Source of the DNA: Lysinibacillus sp. B2A1
GTDB lineage: Bacteria > Bacillota > Bacilli > Bacillales_A > Planococcaceae
Direction: 5' to 3'
Assembly (NCBI GenBank): GCA_002973635.1
Contig: CP027224.1
Location: 754,501 to 818,500 of the forward strand
Length of the DNA stretch: 64,000 nucleotides
Position numbers and translations under genes: made by a program
The notes under the pieces: model-generated
Told to the model about the DNA's origin: nothing
The model's input: the letters and a program-made list of their open reading frames with translations, nothing else
Database searches by the model: none
In this document: in pieces, positions 10,680 through 19,796 of the stretch
How the letters are laid out: each line of letters starts with the position of its first letter
How positions within the stretch are numbered: the stretch's first letter is position 1

Positions 10680-11519
10680 ATGCTACGTACAATGATTACT
10701 GCAACAAATACAATGGGACAATTACAAAACCAATTAGATACCATTAGTAATAACATTGCTAATAGCAATACACATGGCTATAAGACAAAAGAGGCTTCTT
10801 TCAACGAACTTCTTTATCAGCAATTTAATAATGACAAGCAAGATCGTGCAGAGCGTCTATCTCCGGTAGGTATTCGATATGGTTCAGGTGCAATGCTTGG
10901 ACAAATTCAATCAAATGAAAAGCAAGGTTCACTACAAACAACTAATCGCGATTTAGATATGGCCTTCAATAAAGCAAAACAATATTTCAATATTTTAATG
11001 CCAGATGGTGAAAATGGCACAAAAACAGTGTATACTCGTCAAGGTGACTTTTATTTATCACCATTAAATAATGGAACAGTAATGGTTGTGAATTCAGATG
11101 GATATCCATTAGCTGATGCAACAGGACAAGCTATTACATTACCGGATAATGTAAAAAGCTTTGCTGTACGTAATGGAGGCGTATTAGAGGCTTCCTATCC
11201 AAATGGAGATATTATCCGTACAGATTTAGCCGTGACAGAATTTCAAAAGCCACAACTAATGGAGCACATTTCAGGCCAATATGTTGGGTTGCCAAATAAT
11301 CTAGCTCAGCTAGGATATACACAGGCTGAGGTTGTTGCAGAATTACAAGGTGCGAATCGCCAGCAGATTGGCATGCAGAGTGGCACGCTAGAAATGTCGA
11401 ATGTAAATCTTTCAAAGGAAATGACGGATTTAATTCAAACACAGCGCTCTTATCAATTCAACGCACGAGCGGTAACTTTAGCAGACCAAATGCTTGGGCT
11501 TATTAATGGAATTCGCTAG
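10680..11519 (+). CDS. flhP: Flagellar basal-body rod protein FlhP (FlgG family)
   Basis: Second rod-type protein, 279 aa, exported by the flagellar type III apparatus. The N-terminal rod motif is TISNNIANSNTHGYKTKEA and the C-terminal helix contains EMTDLIQTQRSYQFNARAV. Start ATG 10680 follows actggaggcg. FlhO and FlhP are required for hook completion in B. subtilis, and both lie outside the main fla/che operon there, next to mbl, as here. Confidence 0.93.
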   Translation: MLRTMITATNTMGQLQNQLDTISNNIANSNTHGYKTKEASFNELLYQQFNNDKQDRAERLSPVGIRYGSGAMLGQIQSNEKQGSLQTTNRDLDMAFNKAKQYFNILMPDGENGTKTVYTRQGDFYLSPLNNGTVMVVNSDGYPLADATGQAITLPDNVKSFAVRNGGVLEASYPNGDIIRTDLAVTEFQKPQLMEHISGQYVGLPNNLAQLGYTQAEVVAELQGANRQQIGMQSGTLEMSNVNLSKEMTDLIQTQRSYQFNARAVTLADQMLGLINGIR

Positions 11520-11565
11520 TAGATCCATGATTACTGTTTAGTAGGAATGAAGAGGAGTACAATCT

Positions 11566-11850
11566 ATGACAAACGATTCACGTCGACGTTCTGTGCCGAC
11601 ACAAGAAACCGATACGCCACCAGAAGAGAAGGAACGCCGCTCAAATGGAGAGCAACGAGAGGTTCGATGGGTGCAAATACGGCTGATTCCGATTTGGCTA
11701 CGCGTTGTACTTGTTCTCGTATTAGTCGTTGTTGCCGCAGTTTTAGGTGCAATGTTTGGCTACAGTGTTATTGGACAAGGGAACGCTATGGATGTATTTA
11801 AAACAGAAACATGGCAGCATATATTTGATATTATGAATGGTAAAGAATAA
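11566..11850 (+). CDS. EpuA-like small membrane protein
   Basis: 94 aa with a charged, probably disordered N-terminal half (rich in Arg, Glu, Pro), then a basic-aromatic linker and one membrane helix (about residues 46-70), ending AMDVFKTETWQHIFDIMNGK. The C-terminal two thirds match my recollection of the EpuA family, often annotated as 'DNA-directed RNA polymerase subunit beta', which is misleading for so short a protein. ATG 11566 follows aagaggag. A 10-bp hairpin (11839-11864) overlaps its stop codon. The function is not known to me. Confidence 0.7.
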   Translation: MTNDSRRRSVPTQETDTPPEEKERRSNGEQREVRWVQIRLIPIWLRVVLVLVLVVVAAVLGAMFGYSVIGQGNAMDVFKTETWQHIFDIMNGKE

Positions 11851-12268
11851 TTTTATTCTTTACCATCCTTTATGTTTACATAATTTATCTTCATTCAGCA
11901 AATGTTTTTTGTATCGAAAGCATAGCGGCAGATGTTTTATGCGCGTAAGCGTAGCGGCAGCGGCAGATACAGAAGACTCTCACCTCTACAGGTGGTGAGA
12001 TGAATGCGGTTTTGGATCTCTTTCAGTGGGTGTCCAAACACCTTCTGAAATAGAGGAACTCGGGCTAAGATCTTCACATCCTGTGAAAACGCCTGAGTGG
12101 CCAACATCGTGTTGGCCTAAAGCTTCTGGCGGATGTCACGGATTTTCAAAGGAATGAATTGTGTGGGCACAATTCAAAATCCGGACGCATTGTTTATCTG
12201 TGCGAAAGCGAAGCGACAGCAACAATTACGCCAAGGCGAAATTGATTTAAAATTGAGGGGGAATAGAA
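11851..12268. other. 418-bp gap filled mainly by repeat copy B
   Basis: Apart from the repeat at 11884-12247 and the fabZ ribosome binding site (gagggggaat, 12254-12263) I see nothing else. The fabZ promoter is therefore either upstream of the repeat or inside it. Confidence 0.6.
11884..12247 (+). repeat. Dispersed structured repeat, long copy B
   Basis: Begins tttatcttcattcagcaaat and ends caattacgccaaggcgaaat. It shares its core blocks with copy A at 4007-4310. Hairpins include tctcacc/ggtggtgaga, tttcag...ctgaaa enclosing ggtgt/acacc, ggccaac/gttggcc, and gaattgtg/cacaattc enclosed by ggatttt/aaaatcc. Relative to copy A it has an extra ~75-base insert with two cgaaagcatagcggcag-type units near its start. 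A further unit (gtgcgaaagcgaagcgacag) lies near its end. Confidence 0.85.
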
Positions 12269-12712
12269 ATGTTATCAGCAGAGCAAATTCAAGCAATTTT
12301 ACCACATCGTTATCCTTTCTTATTCGTTGATCGTATCGTTGAATTAGATGAGGGAAAACGTGCTGTAGGTTTAAAAAATGTATCCATCAATGAGGATTTT
12401 TTCAATGGACACTTCCCAGGCTATCCTGTAATGCCTGGTGTTTTAATTGTTGAGGCGCTAGCACAGGTTGGTGGTGTCGCGTTATTAAATGCGGATGAAT
12501 TCAAAGGTCGTTTAGCCTTCTTAACAGGTGTTGATAATTGCCGTTTCAAACGTCAGGTTGTACCAGGGGATCAGCTCAGACTGGAAGTAGAGTTTGTTAA
12601 ACTAAGAGGTGCAATGGGCAAAGGTCACGGTGTAGCAACAGTTGATGGAGAACTGGTTTGTGAAGCAGATATTCTATTTGCTATCGGGCCTGAGCAGCCA
12701 AAACAGGCTTAA
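12269..12712 (+). CDS. fabZ: (3R)-hydroxyacyl-ACP dehydratase FabZ
   Basis: Dehydrates beta-hydroxyacyl-ACP in type II fatty acid synthesis (cytosol). The 147-aa hotdog fold starts [20 protein letters not shown]. The catalytic histidine lies in [19 protein letters not shown] and the acidic partner in the following helix [15 protein letters not shown] 12269 follows gagggggaat. It occupies the same neighbourhood (after flhP) as ywpB/fabZ of B. subtilis. Confidence 0.97.
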   Translation: MLSAEQIQAILPHRYPFLFVDRIVELDEGKRAVGLKNVSINEDFFNGHFPGYPVMPGVLIVEALAQVGGVALLNADEFKGRLAFLTGVDNCRFKRQVVPGDQLRLEVEFVKLRGAMGKGHGVATVDGELVCEADILFAIGPEQPKQA

Positions 12713-12877
12713 TTTGCATTTATAGGCTAAAAGTTATAAAATAATTATGTCGAATCATGTCCTTGCTGTTAAATATTTAACAGTTTATTTATGTTCTAAA
12801 ATGCGATGGCGTATAGCGATTGTAAATTGAAATACATGTGATTTTAGGTTTTTTTAAAACGTAGGAGGATTAAATAG

Positions 12878-13261
12878 ATGTATAAGGAACTGTCTTCAGG
12901 TGTTAAAATTAGCATTACACGTTCGATTTCAACATCTTTTGAATCATACTTAGCAAGTATTGGTTGGGATGAAAAGCGTTTCTCTATGGAAGACTTCATT
13001 GCTAGCTGGCAGACTTATTTTCAAGACAATGCCGCATGGATTGAAAAAATTCCAGCAAATGTTTTGCTGAGCACTGAATTTCATGAAGAGATGGCACAAA
13101 AAATCGATGAAGTAATTGCGAAAATTTTAAATGAAGAGCCAACTGCTAAGCAAATCGAAACAATCGAGACATTGCAAAAAGAGCTAGGTACAAAATATAC
13201 GTATGACTGTAAAGCAGAAGCAGCTTACATTGAACAATTGTTAAAAGAAAAACAAAAATAG
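12878..13261 (+). CDS. Hypothetical 127-aa protein
   Basis: I do not recognise the family. It has a good aggagg ribosome binding site (12861-12866) and ATG 12878. The protein is soluble in appearance, mixed alpha/beta by composition, with aromatic N-terminal part (SFESYLASIGWDEKRF, SWQTYFQDNAAWIEKIP) and an acidic-lysine C-terminal helix (QIETIETLQKELG ... IEQLLKEKQK). There is a single Cys and no signal peptide or membrane helix. It is flanked by fabZ and a lipoprotein gene, without clear operon linkage. It is probably real because of the ribosome binding site and codon use. Confidence 0.75.
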   Translation: MYKELSSGVKISITRSISTSFESYLASIGWDEKRFSMEDFIASWQTYFQDNAAWIEKIPANVLLSTEFHEEMAQKIDEVIAKILNEEPTAKQIETIETLQKELGTKYTYDCKAEAAYIEQLLKEKQK

Positions 13262-13284
13262 TTTGTACGAAAATCGGATAGTTC

Positions 13285-13361
13285 CCTCCTTTCCCGGGCA
13301 CTCTATGTAGGATCACAAATGCAACAGTTGTATTTGCTGACATAGCACCCAAGAAAGGAGG
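13285..13361 (+). promoter_or_regulatory. Hairpin that can mask the lipoprotein ribosome binding site
   Basis: cctcctttc (13285-13293) is perfectly complementary to gaaaggagg (13353-13361), the Shine-Dalgarno sequence of the gene at 13370. Between them further arms pair: ggg/ccc (13296-13298 with 13348-13350), ctatgt/acatag (13303-13308 with 13340-13345) and caaatgcaa/ttgtatttg (13316-13324 with 13328-13336, one G-T). The result is a single long stem-loop. Confidence 0.6.
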
Positions 13362-13369
13362 TTTTTAAT

Positions 13370-13762
13370 ATGTGGAAGATGTCATTTATAACTATTCTAT
13401 TTGCTACGCTATTCCTTGGGGGATGTAACTGGGGAAACAGGGCGGTTGAAGATAGACCTGTGGAGAATGCTGGAAACGATGTTCGCCGAGGCGTTGACAA
13501 AGTAGAAGATACTTTAGATCCAGATCGAAGAAACGATGTTTACGATCGTAACGTGAATGGTGTTGAGCGTGGTACTGTTAATGAAAACCGTACAATACCT
13601 GAAGCTACAACACCTGGAACAAACGCTGATTTAAATGGTACAAATGGCTATGACAACGTACCAAATGCAAATGGCGTTGAACGAAATGACAATGTTATTA
13701 AAGAAAATGTTGTGGAAGAAAAAGTAGACGTTCATGAACGTAACAACATGAATACGCGATAA
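13370..13762 (+). CDS. Small hydrophilic lipoprotein
   Basis: 130 aa with a lipoprotein signal: a short basic N-terminus, hydrophobic core and lipobox LGGC (Cys at about residue 19), so it should be lipidated and held on the outer face of the membrane. The mature part is almost entirely polar and looks disordered, rich in Asn, Asp, Arg, Glu and Val. It has recurring NGVER (GVERGTV, GVERNDNV) and NDV motifs. I do not recognise the family; the style resembles sporulation or spore-coat-associated lipoproteins, which is only a guess. The ribosome binding site aaaggaggt is very strong but can be masked by the upstream hairpin. Confidence 0.75.
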   Translation: MWKMSFITILFATLFLGGCNWGNRAVEDRPVENAGNDVRRGVDKVEDTLDPDRRNDVYDRNVNGVERGTVNENRTIPEATTPGTNADLNGTNGYDNVPNANGVERNDNVIKENVVEEKVDVHERNNMNTR

Positions 13763-13766
13763 TAAT

Positions 13767-13803
13767 AAAAGAGTGTATCCAGAAATGGAACACTCTTTTT
13801 TTA
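13767..13803. terminator. Bidirectional terminator
   Basis: aaaagagtgt (13767-13776) pairs with acactctttt (13790-13799), with a further cca/tgg pair inside. The T-tract on the plus strand and the A-run on the left serve the lipoprotein gene and the convergent ywpF gene. Confidence 0.85.
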
Positions 13804-13811
13804 CGTTATTT

Positions 13812-14237
13812 TTAATCATTTTTAAGTTTTGGACGTTTTTTCATATCATGGGAGAAACGATCCAGTAAATTATCTAAAGAAACGCCTTCTGCCAGAAGCT
13901 CAGCAAGTAATTGCTCTGCATATTTTGAACGCTTAGTTTTAAGTGTACCTTTTAGGAGCACTGAAATATGATCTCCGATTTCTTGAACAGTATGTACGGC
14001 AACTTGGAAAGGGGCAGGTTCATTATCTGGAAATGAAATAACAGCACGCACGTTAAAGACTGCAGCTTTTTCTAATAGATATTCAAAGGTTGAACGATAT
14101 TGTCCATCCATAAACAGTTCAAGAATCCATGATTGATGGCTGTTTTCCTGATTGATAATAATGCCATCGACTAAAGGGAATGATTGTATGCCATCTTTTG
14201 TGACAAGGTCAAAGGAAAGCATTTTAAACGTTTTCAT
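13812..14237 (-). CDS. ywpF: YwpF family protein
   Basis: 141-aa soluble protein of the YwpF-like family, function unknown. Start on the minus strand is at 14237, with taggagg as ribosome binding site. The N-terminus MKTFKMLSFDLVTKDGIQ and the C-terminal LLDRFSHDMKKRPKLK fit the family, as does the position next to ssbB as in B. subtilis. It is transcribed against its neighbours and ends at the bidirectional terminator. Confidence 0.85.
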   Translation of the reverse strand: MKTFKMLSFDLVTKDGIQSFPLVDGIIINQENSHQSWILELFMDGQYRSTFEYLLEKAAVFNVRAVISFPDNEPAPFQVAVHTVQEIGDHISVLLKGTLKTKRSKYAEQLLAELLAEGVSLDNLLDRFSHDMKKRPKLKND

Positions 14238-14553
14238 TATGTATTATCCTCCTAAGTCGGTCATCTTTATTAGTATAACACATACGATTGGACCGTGTGA
14301 TGAAGAGACCCTTGCTTTGTTCCTAGCCAATTTTGAAAAAGAAAAAACTGTGAAATTTCATATTTCATGAAATAGCATTTGCTATTACAGCCAAAAGCAT
14401 TCAGCCTATGAATTGATTTAATTTTTGCCTAGTAAAAATGCCAATATAACCAATTTATGATTAAAAAAGAAGGGGAATGATAAAATTCGAGTTTTGCCAA
14501 TTTAGTATTCGGCCTTGTAAGATGAGAGCATCAAAAGCAAAGGAGGTGAATTA
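14238..14553. other. 316-bp divergent intergenic region (ywpF / ssbB)
   Basis: Holds the promoters of both genes. About 65 bases before ssbB is aaaattcgagtttt, which resembles one half of a ComK box (AAAA-N5-TTTT) with a 6-base spacer; the second half is not convincing. Nothing else is recognised. Confidence 0.5.
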
Positions 14554-14976
14554 ATGAATCAAGTCGGACTGGTTGGAAGATTAACAAAAGATCCTGTGTT
14601 ACGACACCTATCTGAGAATCGCGTGCAAACACATTTTTCTTTAGCCATTAATCGCAATTACAAAAATAATCGTGGGGAAGTAGATGCTGACTTTATTCTT
14701 TGTACAGTATGGGGAAGACTTGCAGAGCATATTGTCAAATATTGCGGGAAAGGCTCATTAATCGGGGCAAATGGCCGTATCCAATCAAGGTCATTTGTAA
14801 ATGAACAAAGTACGAAGATTTTTATTACAGAGGTAGTCGTTGAAGATGTCCGATTTTATCAGCTTAAGCCAAGAGATAGTGACGAAGCTATTGTGCCTAC
14901 AAAGCTGTCTGAAGAGCAAGAAGGCTTGAAGGATTTTGTGTTACCAGAGGCAGAGGTAGTTTTACCAGTAGTATAG
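14554..14976 (+). CDS. ssbB: Single-stranded DNA-binding protein SsbB
   Basis: OB-fold protein binding single-stranded DNA; in B. subtilis SsbB is induced with competence and protects incoming DNA. 140 aa, starting MNQVGLVGRLTKDPVLR; the OB fold covers about residues 1-105 (FSLAINRNYKN, ADFILCTVWGRLAE, SLIGANGRIQSRSF). The C-terminal tail ends EAEVVLPVV and lacks the acidic DDDIPF tip of housekeeping SSB, which supports SsbB rather than SsbA. Ribosome binding site aaaggaggtg. The neighbour ywpF supports the same call. Confidence 0.9.
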   Translation: MNQVGLVGRLTKDPVLRHLSENRVQTHFSLAINRNYKNNRGEVDADFILCTVWGRLAEHIVKYCGKGSLIGANGRIQSRSFVNEQSTKIFITEVVVEDVRFYQLKPRDSDEAIVPTKLSEEQEGLKDFVLPEAEVVLPVV

Positions 14977-15200
14977 CAGCATGCCAAGTGTTACATACGG
15001 AGCAAGTGACAAAGTTGTCTGATCCGCCATTCTCCTATATTTGCTTGCACCGTAATGCATGAAGAAAGGAATGATGTAAACCTATTATTGTAGTTCATTG
15101 CTGAAGACCGCACAGCAATGATGATTTTCAACACAACTTAATAAGAATATGAAGTAAGCAGGAAAAAGAAGTAACAAATAAAATTGTCCACTGATATTCT

Positions 15201-15241
15201 CAAAACTAAAAGAGCGCCAAGAACATTTTTGCTCTTGGCGC
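15201..15241 (-). terminator. Terminator of the ywqB-ywqA operon
   Basis: gcgccaaga (15214-15222) and tcttggcgc (15233-15241) form a perfect 9-bp stem. On the minus strand it is followed by ctcttttagtttt. Confidence 0.85.
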
Positions 15242-15251
15242 ACTCAAACAA

Positions 15252-18014
15252 TTAAAAATCAAGTGTCATTAATGCTCGAAGCTCATCATCTTCAAGCTCA
15301 GTTAACCACTGACTTGATTGAATTAATTCTTCTGATAATGCAGATTTCTGCGCCAGCATTTTATCAATTTTTTCTTCAATTGTTCCGATTGTCACAAACT
15401 TATGCACCTGCACAAATTGCGTTTGTCCAATTCGATATGCACGATCCGTTGCTTGATTTTCCACAGCTGGGTTCCACCAGCGATCTGCATGTAAAACATG
15501 ATTTGCAGCAGTTAAATTCAGCCCTGTTCCACCTGCTTTTAAGGAGAGGATAAATATAGGGAAATCTCCTGCCTGAAAAGCCTCAACTAAGCGATCTCTT
15601 TGTTGCTTAGGCATTGCACCAGTTAAAAAAGGTGCATCAACGTTATAAAGCTCGCTAAAGCAATGCTGAAGTAGTTGACCCATTCCAATATATTGTGTGA
15701 AAATGAGGCACTGCTCCCCATTGTCCACGATTTCTGCTGCCATTTGCACAATACGTTCTAATTTCGTCGAGCGTGTTAGCATTGTTTCGGCATCCTCGAA
15801 AGTCTCTTTTAAATACAAGGCAGGATGATTACATAATTGCTTTAATTTACTGAGCATTTTTAAAACGCGCCCTTTTTTCTGAAAGCCAGTTAATTGCTCA
15901 AGCTGATCGAGCGTCTCTAAAATATAACCTTCATATAGAGATGCTTGCTCAGTTGTTAATGGGCAATAAGCATGGGATTCTTGTTTATCTGGTAAGTTAA
16001 GCTGTAAATTCGGATCTCGTTTTGTTCGACGCAATAAGAAAGGCTGTATTTTTGCACGTAGCTTTTGTTTATGAGACTCTGATTCATCTCTTTCTATAGG
16101 TAGTATAAATTCTTCATTAAATCGACCAAAGCTACCTAGATATCCCTTATGAATAAAGTCAAATATTGCCCAAAGCTCAGATAAACGGTTTTCAACTGGC
16201 GTTCCTGTTAGTGCAATATGATGAGCACCATGTAATTTACGGATTGATTTTGACTGTAATGTCTGCATATTTTTAATATTTTGCGCCTCATCAAGTACAA
16301 CAGTTGTCCAATCCATCTCTTGTAAAAAATCGGCATCCTGGGAAACTGTGCCATACGTTGATAAAATCACATGTGGTTTATCTCTTTCCACTAGCTGTTT
16401 GAATACATCCTCCTTTGCTCGATTGGCCTGATAATGTGTATGCACAATTAACGAAGGTGCGAAGCGGGCAATCTCCTTTTGCCAGTTGCCAAGTACTGAC
16501 GTAGGGCAAATGATAATGGAGGGCTTTGTAAACTCTGCTGTTTCATAGAGATGAAGCAAATAGGAAATAAGCTGAACCGTTTTACCAAGACCCATATCAT
16601 CAGCTAAGCATGCACCAAAACCCTGCTCACGCATAAAGGCAAGCCATTCAAATCCCTCTTGTTGATAGGGACGTAATTCAGCCTGTAATGTTAAAGGAAC
16701 TGGTACTGTTGGAAGACCTTTTTTCTCTTGAAGCTGCTCCATATAGGACTTAAGGGATTGCTGTAATTCGAATGCAAAAATTGGATCATCTCGCATTTCA
16801 TCCTCAGCTTCCTCTTCTTCAAGGGAGGAAGAAAAGTTTTCTGGTAGCTCACGGAATAGCAACTCACGAACTGTCCAGCTCTCATCCTCAGCTTGCTGCA
16901 TTAAAGCCCTCATTTCTTGCATCCAGTTTGCATCCACTCGAAACCATTCGGTACCAATGCGGATGAATTCACGTTTTTCATCTACAAGCTTTTTAAACTG
17001 TTCTGGTGAAATGGACTGTCCGTTCATAGAAAATTGCCATTTAAATGTTAATATATCATCCAGTCCAGCTACCTTTTTTGCTGCTGCATTACCAGTGCTC
17101 ACACGAACACGGATTTTGGACTGCTTTAAATCCTTAAGCCAAGCTGGTAGTACAACCTCAAAGCCCAAAGCCTGCAACCTAGCTAGATCCTCACGTAAAA
17201 AAGTTCGTACCTGTAAATCTTCTAACATCACACGGATAAAAATATCACTACGTAATTCTTCCAATGAAAGAAGATCAGCAATTTGAGCTTGCTGTTGTTC
17301 AATGTCATCCGCGAACATCTGCCATTTTACAGGTAGGGCTTCAACTATTGGCTGCGTCTGCTTACGAATGGCAGGTGTCCAATAGTTTTTAGTTGTAGCC
17401 GTACTAAGGACTGTTTCTAGAAGCCAAACATCTGAATCCTCCTGAGGTTCACTTAAGCGTAAGGAGACCGTAACCGCACCAGCCTGACGATTCTGTTCTA
17501 ATGGCCAGCCACCACGTAGGAAAAAGGGTATCAGCTTTGGCAAATCAGCTAATACAAGACCAGCTTGTAACAGCTTTTGCTGAACAGCTATTTCTAATAA
17601 TGCTGTATCTATTCCATCAATAGGGAATGTCAGTGAGGAAAAGTCATCTGCTATATCGGCGTATGTCCAAAGTTTTGGTTCTTGCCAATATGCTTGTAAA
17701 GTAGATATTTTTTCTAGCCAAATTTTACTTTCAGTATTTTTTCCACGCCACTCTATAAATGGATGCTGATAACGTGGTGAAACAAGATCAAGAAGCTCTG
17801 ATGTGGAAACTTCAACGGTAAAATCTGTTCTATTACTTAACAGCCCATAGATATTTTCTTCATAGTTAAAGAATACTGAAGAAATAAGTGCATCTGCTTC
17901 CAACGGTGCGCCATCAGCTGTGAAGCCTTGTAATGTAAAATATCTTTCCTGAGCGGCTTCAATCTGGAGTAGCAGTTTTTTTGAAAATGGGGAAGGAGCA
18001 TTGATAGTCATCAT
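15252..18014 (-). CDS. ywqA: SNF2-family helicase/ATPase YwqA
   Basis: DNA translocase of the SNF2 family, 920 aa. The N-terminal ~400 residues form the SNF2-associated region typical of bacterial members. The ATPase core starts at about residue 455: RPYQQEGFEWL, Walker A DDMGLGKT (about 470), DEAQN box (VVLDEAQNIKN), motif III LTGTPVENRLSELW. The second RecA lobe has LSLKAGGTGLNLT and the arginine-finger motif QATDRAYRIGQ. The ATG overlaps the ywqB stop by four bases, so the two are translationally coupled. The partner SWIM protein suggests joint binding to nucleic acid. The cellular role is not established. Confidence 0.93.
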   Translation of the reverse strand: MMTINAPSPFSKKLLLQIEAAQERYFTLQGFTADGAPLEADALISSVFFNYEENIYGLLSNRTDFTVEVSTSELLDLVSPRYQHPFIEWRGKNTESKIWLEKISTLQAYWQEPKLWTYADIADDFSSLTFPIDGIDTALLEIAVQQKLLQAGLVLADLPKLIPFFLRGGWPLEQNRQAGAVTVSLRLSEPQEDSDVWLLETVLSTATTKNYWTPAIRKQTQPIVEALPVKWQMFADDIEQQQAQIADLLSLEELRSDIFIRVMLEDLQVRTFLREDLARLQALGFEVVLPAWLKDLKQSKIRVRVSTGNAAAKKVAGLDDILTFKWQFSMNGQSISPEQFKKLVDEKREFIRIGTEWFRVDANWMQEMRALMQQAEDESWTVRELLFRELPENFSSSLEEEEAEDEMRDDPIFAFELQQSLKSYMEQLQEKKGLPTVPVPLTLQAELRPYQQEGFEWLAFMREQGFGACLADDMGLGKTVQLISYLLHLYETAEFTKPSIIICPTSVLGNWQKEIARFAPSLIVHTHYQANRAKEDVFKQLVERDKPHVILSTYGTVSQDADFLQEMDWTTVVLDEAQNIKNMQTLQSKSIRKLHGAHHIALTGTPVENRLSELWAIFDFIHKGYLGSFGRFNEEFILPIERDESESHKQKLRAKIQPFLLRRTKRDPNLQLNLPDKQESHAYCPLTTEQASLYEGYILETLDQLEQLTGFQKKGRVLKMLSKLKQLCNHPALYLKETFEDAETMLTRSTKLERIVQMAAEIVDNGEQCLIFTQYIGMGQLLQHCFSELYNVDAPFLTGAMPKQQRDRLVEAFQAGDFPIFILSLKAGGTGLNLTAANHVLHADRWWNPAVENQATDRAYRIGQTQFVQVHKFVTIGTIEEKIDKMLAQKSALSEELIQSSQWLTELEDDELRALMTLDF

Positions 18015-19585
18015 CCTAAGTTTCCTTTCTCAATTTCTTCCTGTAATGCACGAAGTCGTTTAAATTCACTACGAATTGTTTGCATATAGGTTTCAAAATA
18101 AGCCACTTTGCCAGCTCGTTTTGCAGCACTGCGCATGCTTTTCCAAATTCGAACTGCCTGCTTATAGTTCATGCGTGATTTTTGCGTAATTTCAGCCATG
18201 GCATATAAATGGTATAGGGGCATTACCGTCGCCGGAGCCACTTGTAGAACGTCCTTTAATCCACACATTTCTAAATAAGAAAGTGATGAAGGATTTAATT
18301 GGTGAAGGGCTGCCCAATCCTGATAACGTCCTTTTTTAATCAGAAAAAATGAAAATGGCTGAAGCCCATAAACACCAAATGCACTATACAGAAGGGCTTC
18401 CTCTTCCTCTGTGAGTTGTATATCTTCATACAAAACCTGGAATTGCCGTACATATTGCGCTCGCTGAACAACTGGCACAATTTGCTGTAGAAACGCCTCA
18501 GTAAACGGTAGAATTGCGCGCAAAATAATCGTTAGTGCAGGTAATTCACCAGCTCTTTTTGCAAACGTAGCAAGTTCAACTATTTCTGCCATTTGATGCA
18601 ACTGAATATGTGAAATACCCTCTTGCAATAAATCTTCTTTTTGTAACAGTACATAAAATAGCATTTTTAATGATTGTAAAGAGACCTCTGGGGAAGGGTC
18701 ATCGAGTTTGTTTAAGAATGCTAATTCCTGTTCACGTCTTGGCTTCTCATAAAATAATACTGCCCAAAGAAGCATATATATTTGTAATCGATTAGCAAAT
18801 AATCCTTGACGCTCCAATAAAATCTCTCTCACTAAATCCTGAAGTGCATCATAAAATGGATCAGTGGCAAAAAGTCGTGATCGCCCAGTTAGCTCTGTCA
18901 GTATACTTTCTAATGATTGAACACTTTGATCAATAAAGTATTTCATATATGGAGAATCGATTGAATGTCCTGGTGTTTCATTGACATGACGCCAAATTGT
19001 ATTAAAGAAGGATAGCTCCATAAAAAGTTTATAAAGCGGCTGCCATTCTCGTTCAAAAGGCATATGTCGTTGAAGTCGCTCTAATACATCTGTTCGTATA
19101 GCAGAGATGCCGTAGCCCTCTAAAATACGACCTGACGGTAATAGGCGCCGCATCACCTCATGGACCATTCGCTGCCAGCTTTCCGGACTGCGTTCATCTG
19201 CTAAAGTTTTGAGCTGAACTGTTTTCTGTGAGCGCCAAGCACCTGACCAATTTTGCACAGAGTCAAAGTACTGATAAAGTGCGAGCAATGCGCCTACCTG
19301 ATGGCGACACCATTTTAACTGAGGACAGTTACAGTTTAAATGCTCATTAGCAAAATCAATTTCTACTGAGGCAGGTCTGACATCCTGTACGCTTGCATAT
19401 AATATAGAACTCGCTCCATTAAATCGTTCAAATATCACTGATTTGTTTCGCACTGAAAAAACAGCACGACGCACTAGCTCTTCGTCTTCAGTAGAGGAAG
19501 GGTGTAACGCCTGTTCAGCTTCCTTCAATTTGGTAAGGACAAATTCTTGATGCTCCTTAGCTATTTGGGAAATAGACAATGCCAT
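18011..19585 (-). CDS. ywqB: SWIM zinc-finger protein YwqB
   Basis: 524-aa partner of the SNF2 helicase. The SWIM zinc motif CxCx(n)CxH is visible at about residues 89-101 (NCNCPQLKWCRHQVGALLAL). The rest is a helical region without recognised domains. Start at 19585 follows aaggagtg. It is first in a two-gene operon with ywqA (4-base overlap), the same pair as in B. subtilis. SWIM domains bind DNA or protein, so it probably recruits or regulates YwqA; that is inference. Confidence 0.9.
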   Translation of the reverse strand: MALSISQIAKEHQEFVLTKLKEAEQALHPSSTEDEELVRRAVFSVRNKSVIFERFNGASSILYASVQDVRPASVEIDFANEHLNCNCPQLKWCRHQVGALLALYQYFDSVQNWSGAWRSQKTVQLKTLADERSPESWQRMVHEVMRRLLPSGRILEGYGISAIRTDVLERLQRHMPFEREWQPLYKLFMELSFFNTIWRHVNETPGHSIDSPYMKYFIDQSVQSLESILTELTGRSRLFATDPFYDALQDLVREILLERQGLFANRLQIYMLLWAVLFYEKPRREQELAFLNKLDDPSPEVSLQSLKMLFYVLLQKEDLLQEGISHIQLHQMAEIVELATFAKRAGELPALTIILRAILPFTEAFLQQIVPVVQRAQYVRQFQVLYEDIQLTEEEEALLYSAFGVYGLQPFSFFLIKKGRYQDWAALHQLNPSSLSYLEMCGLKDVLQVAPATVMPLYHLYAMAEITQKSRMNYKQAVRIWKSMRSAAKRAGKVAYFETYMQTIRSEFKRLRALQEEIEKGNLG

Positions 19586-19796
19586 AACCTCACTCCTTTC
19601 AAATATATAGCTAGTGGCTTATGCATTTTTAGCATCTAAGTATGGAAGAAAAAAGACTGTCCTTCCATTATACGATTAAAATCCGTACATGATAAGCTGA
19701 ATGATTAGAAAGAAAAAAATCATGGTCAAGATAGTTAACAAGCTAATTGATTTATGATAAAATCTGAATAATCAGATAAATAGGGAGGGATGAAGG

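Noticed and set aside
12133..12330. 65-codon open frame across repeat copy B and the start of fabZ
   Set aside because: It follows the repeat into fabZ in a different frame; no support as a gene.
13370..13762. Toxin-antitoxin or phage gene
   Set aside because: The lipobox and polar low-complexity body fit a lipoprotein; nothing indicates a phage or toxin system.
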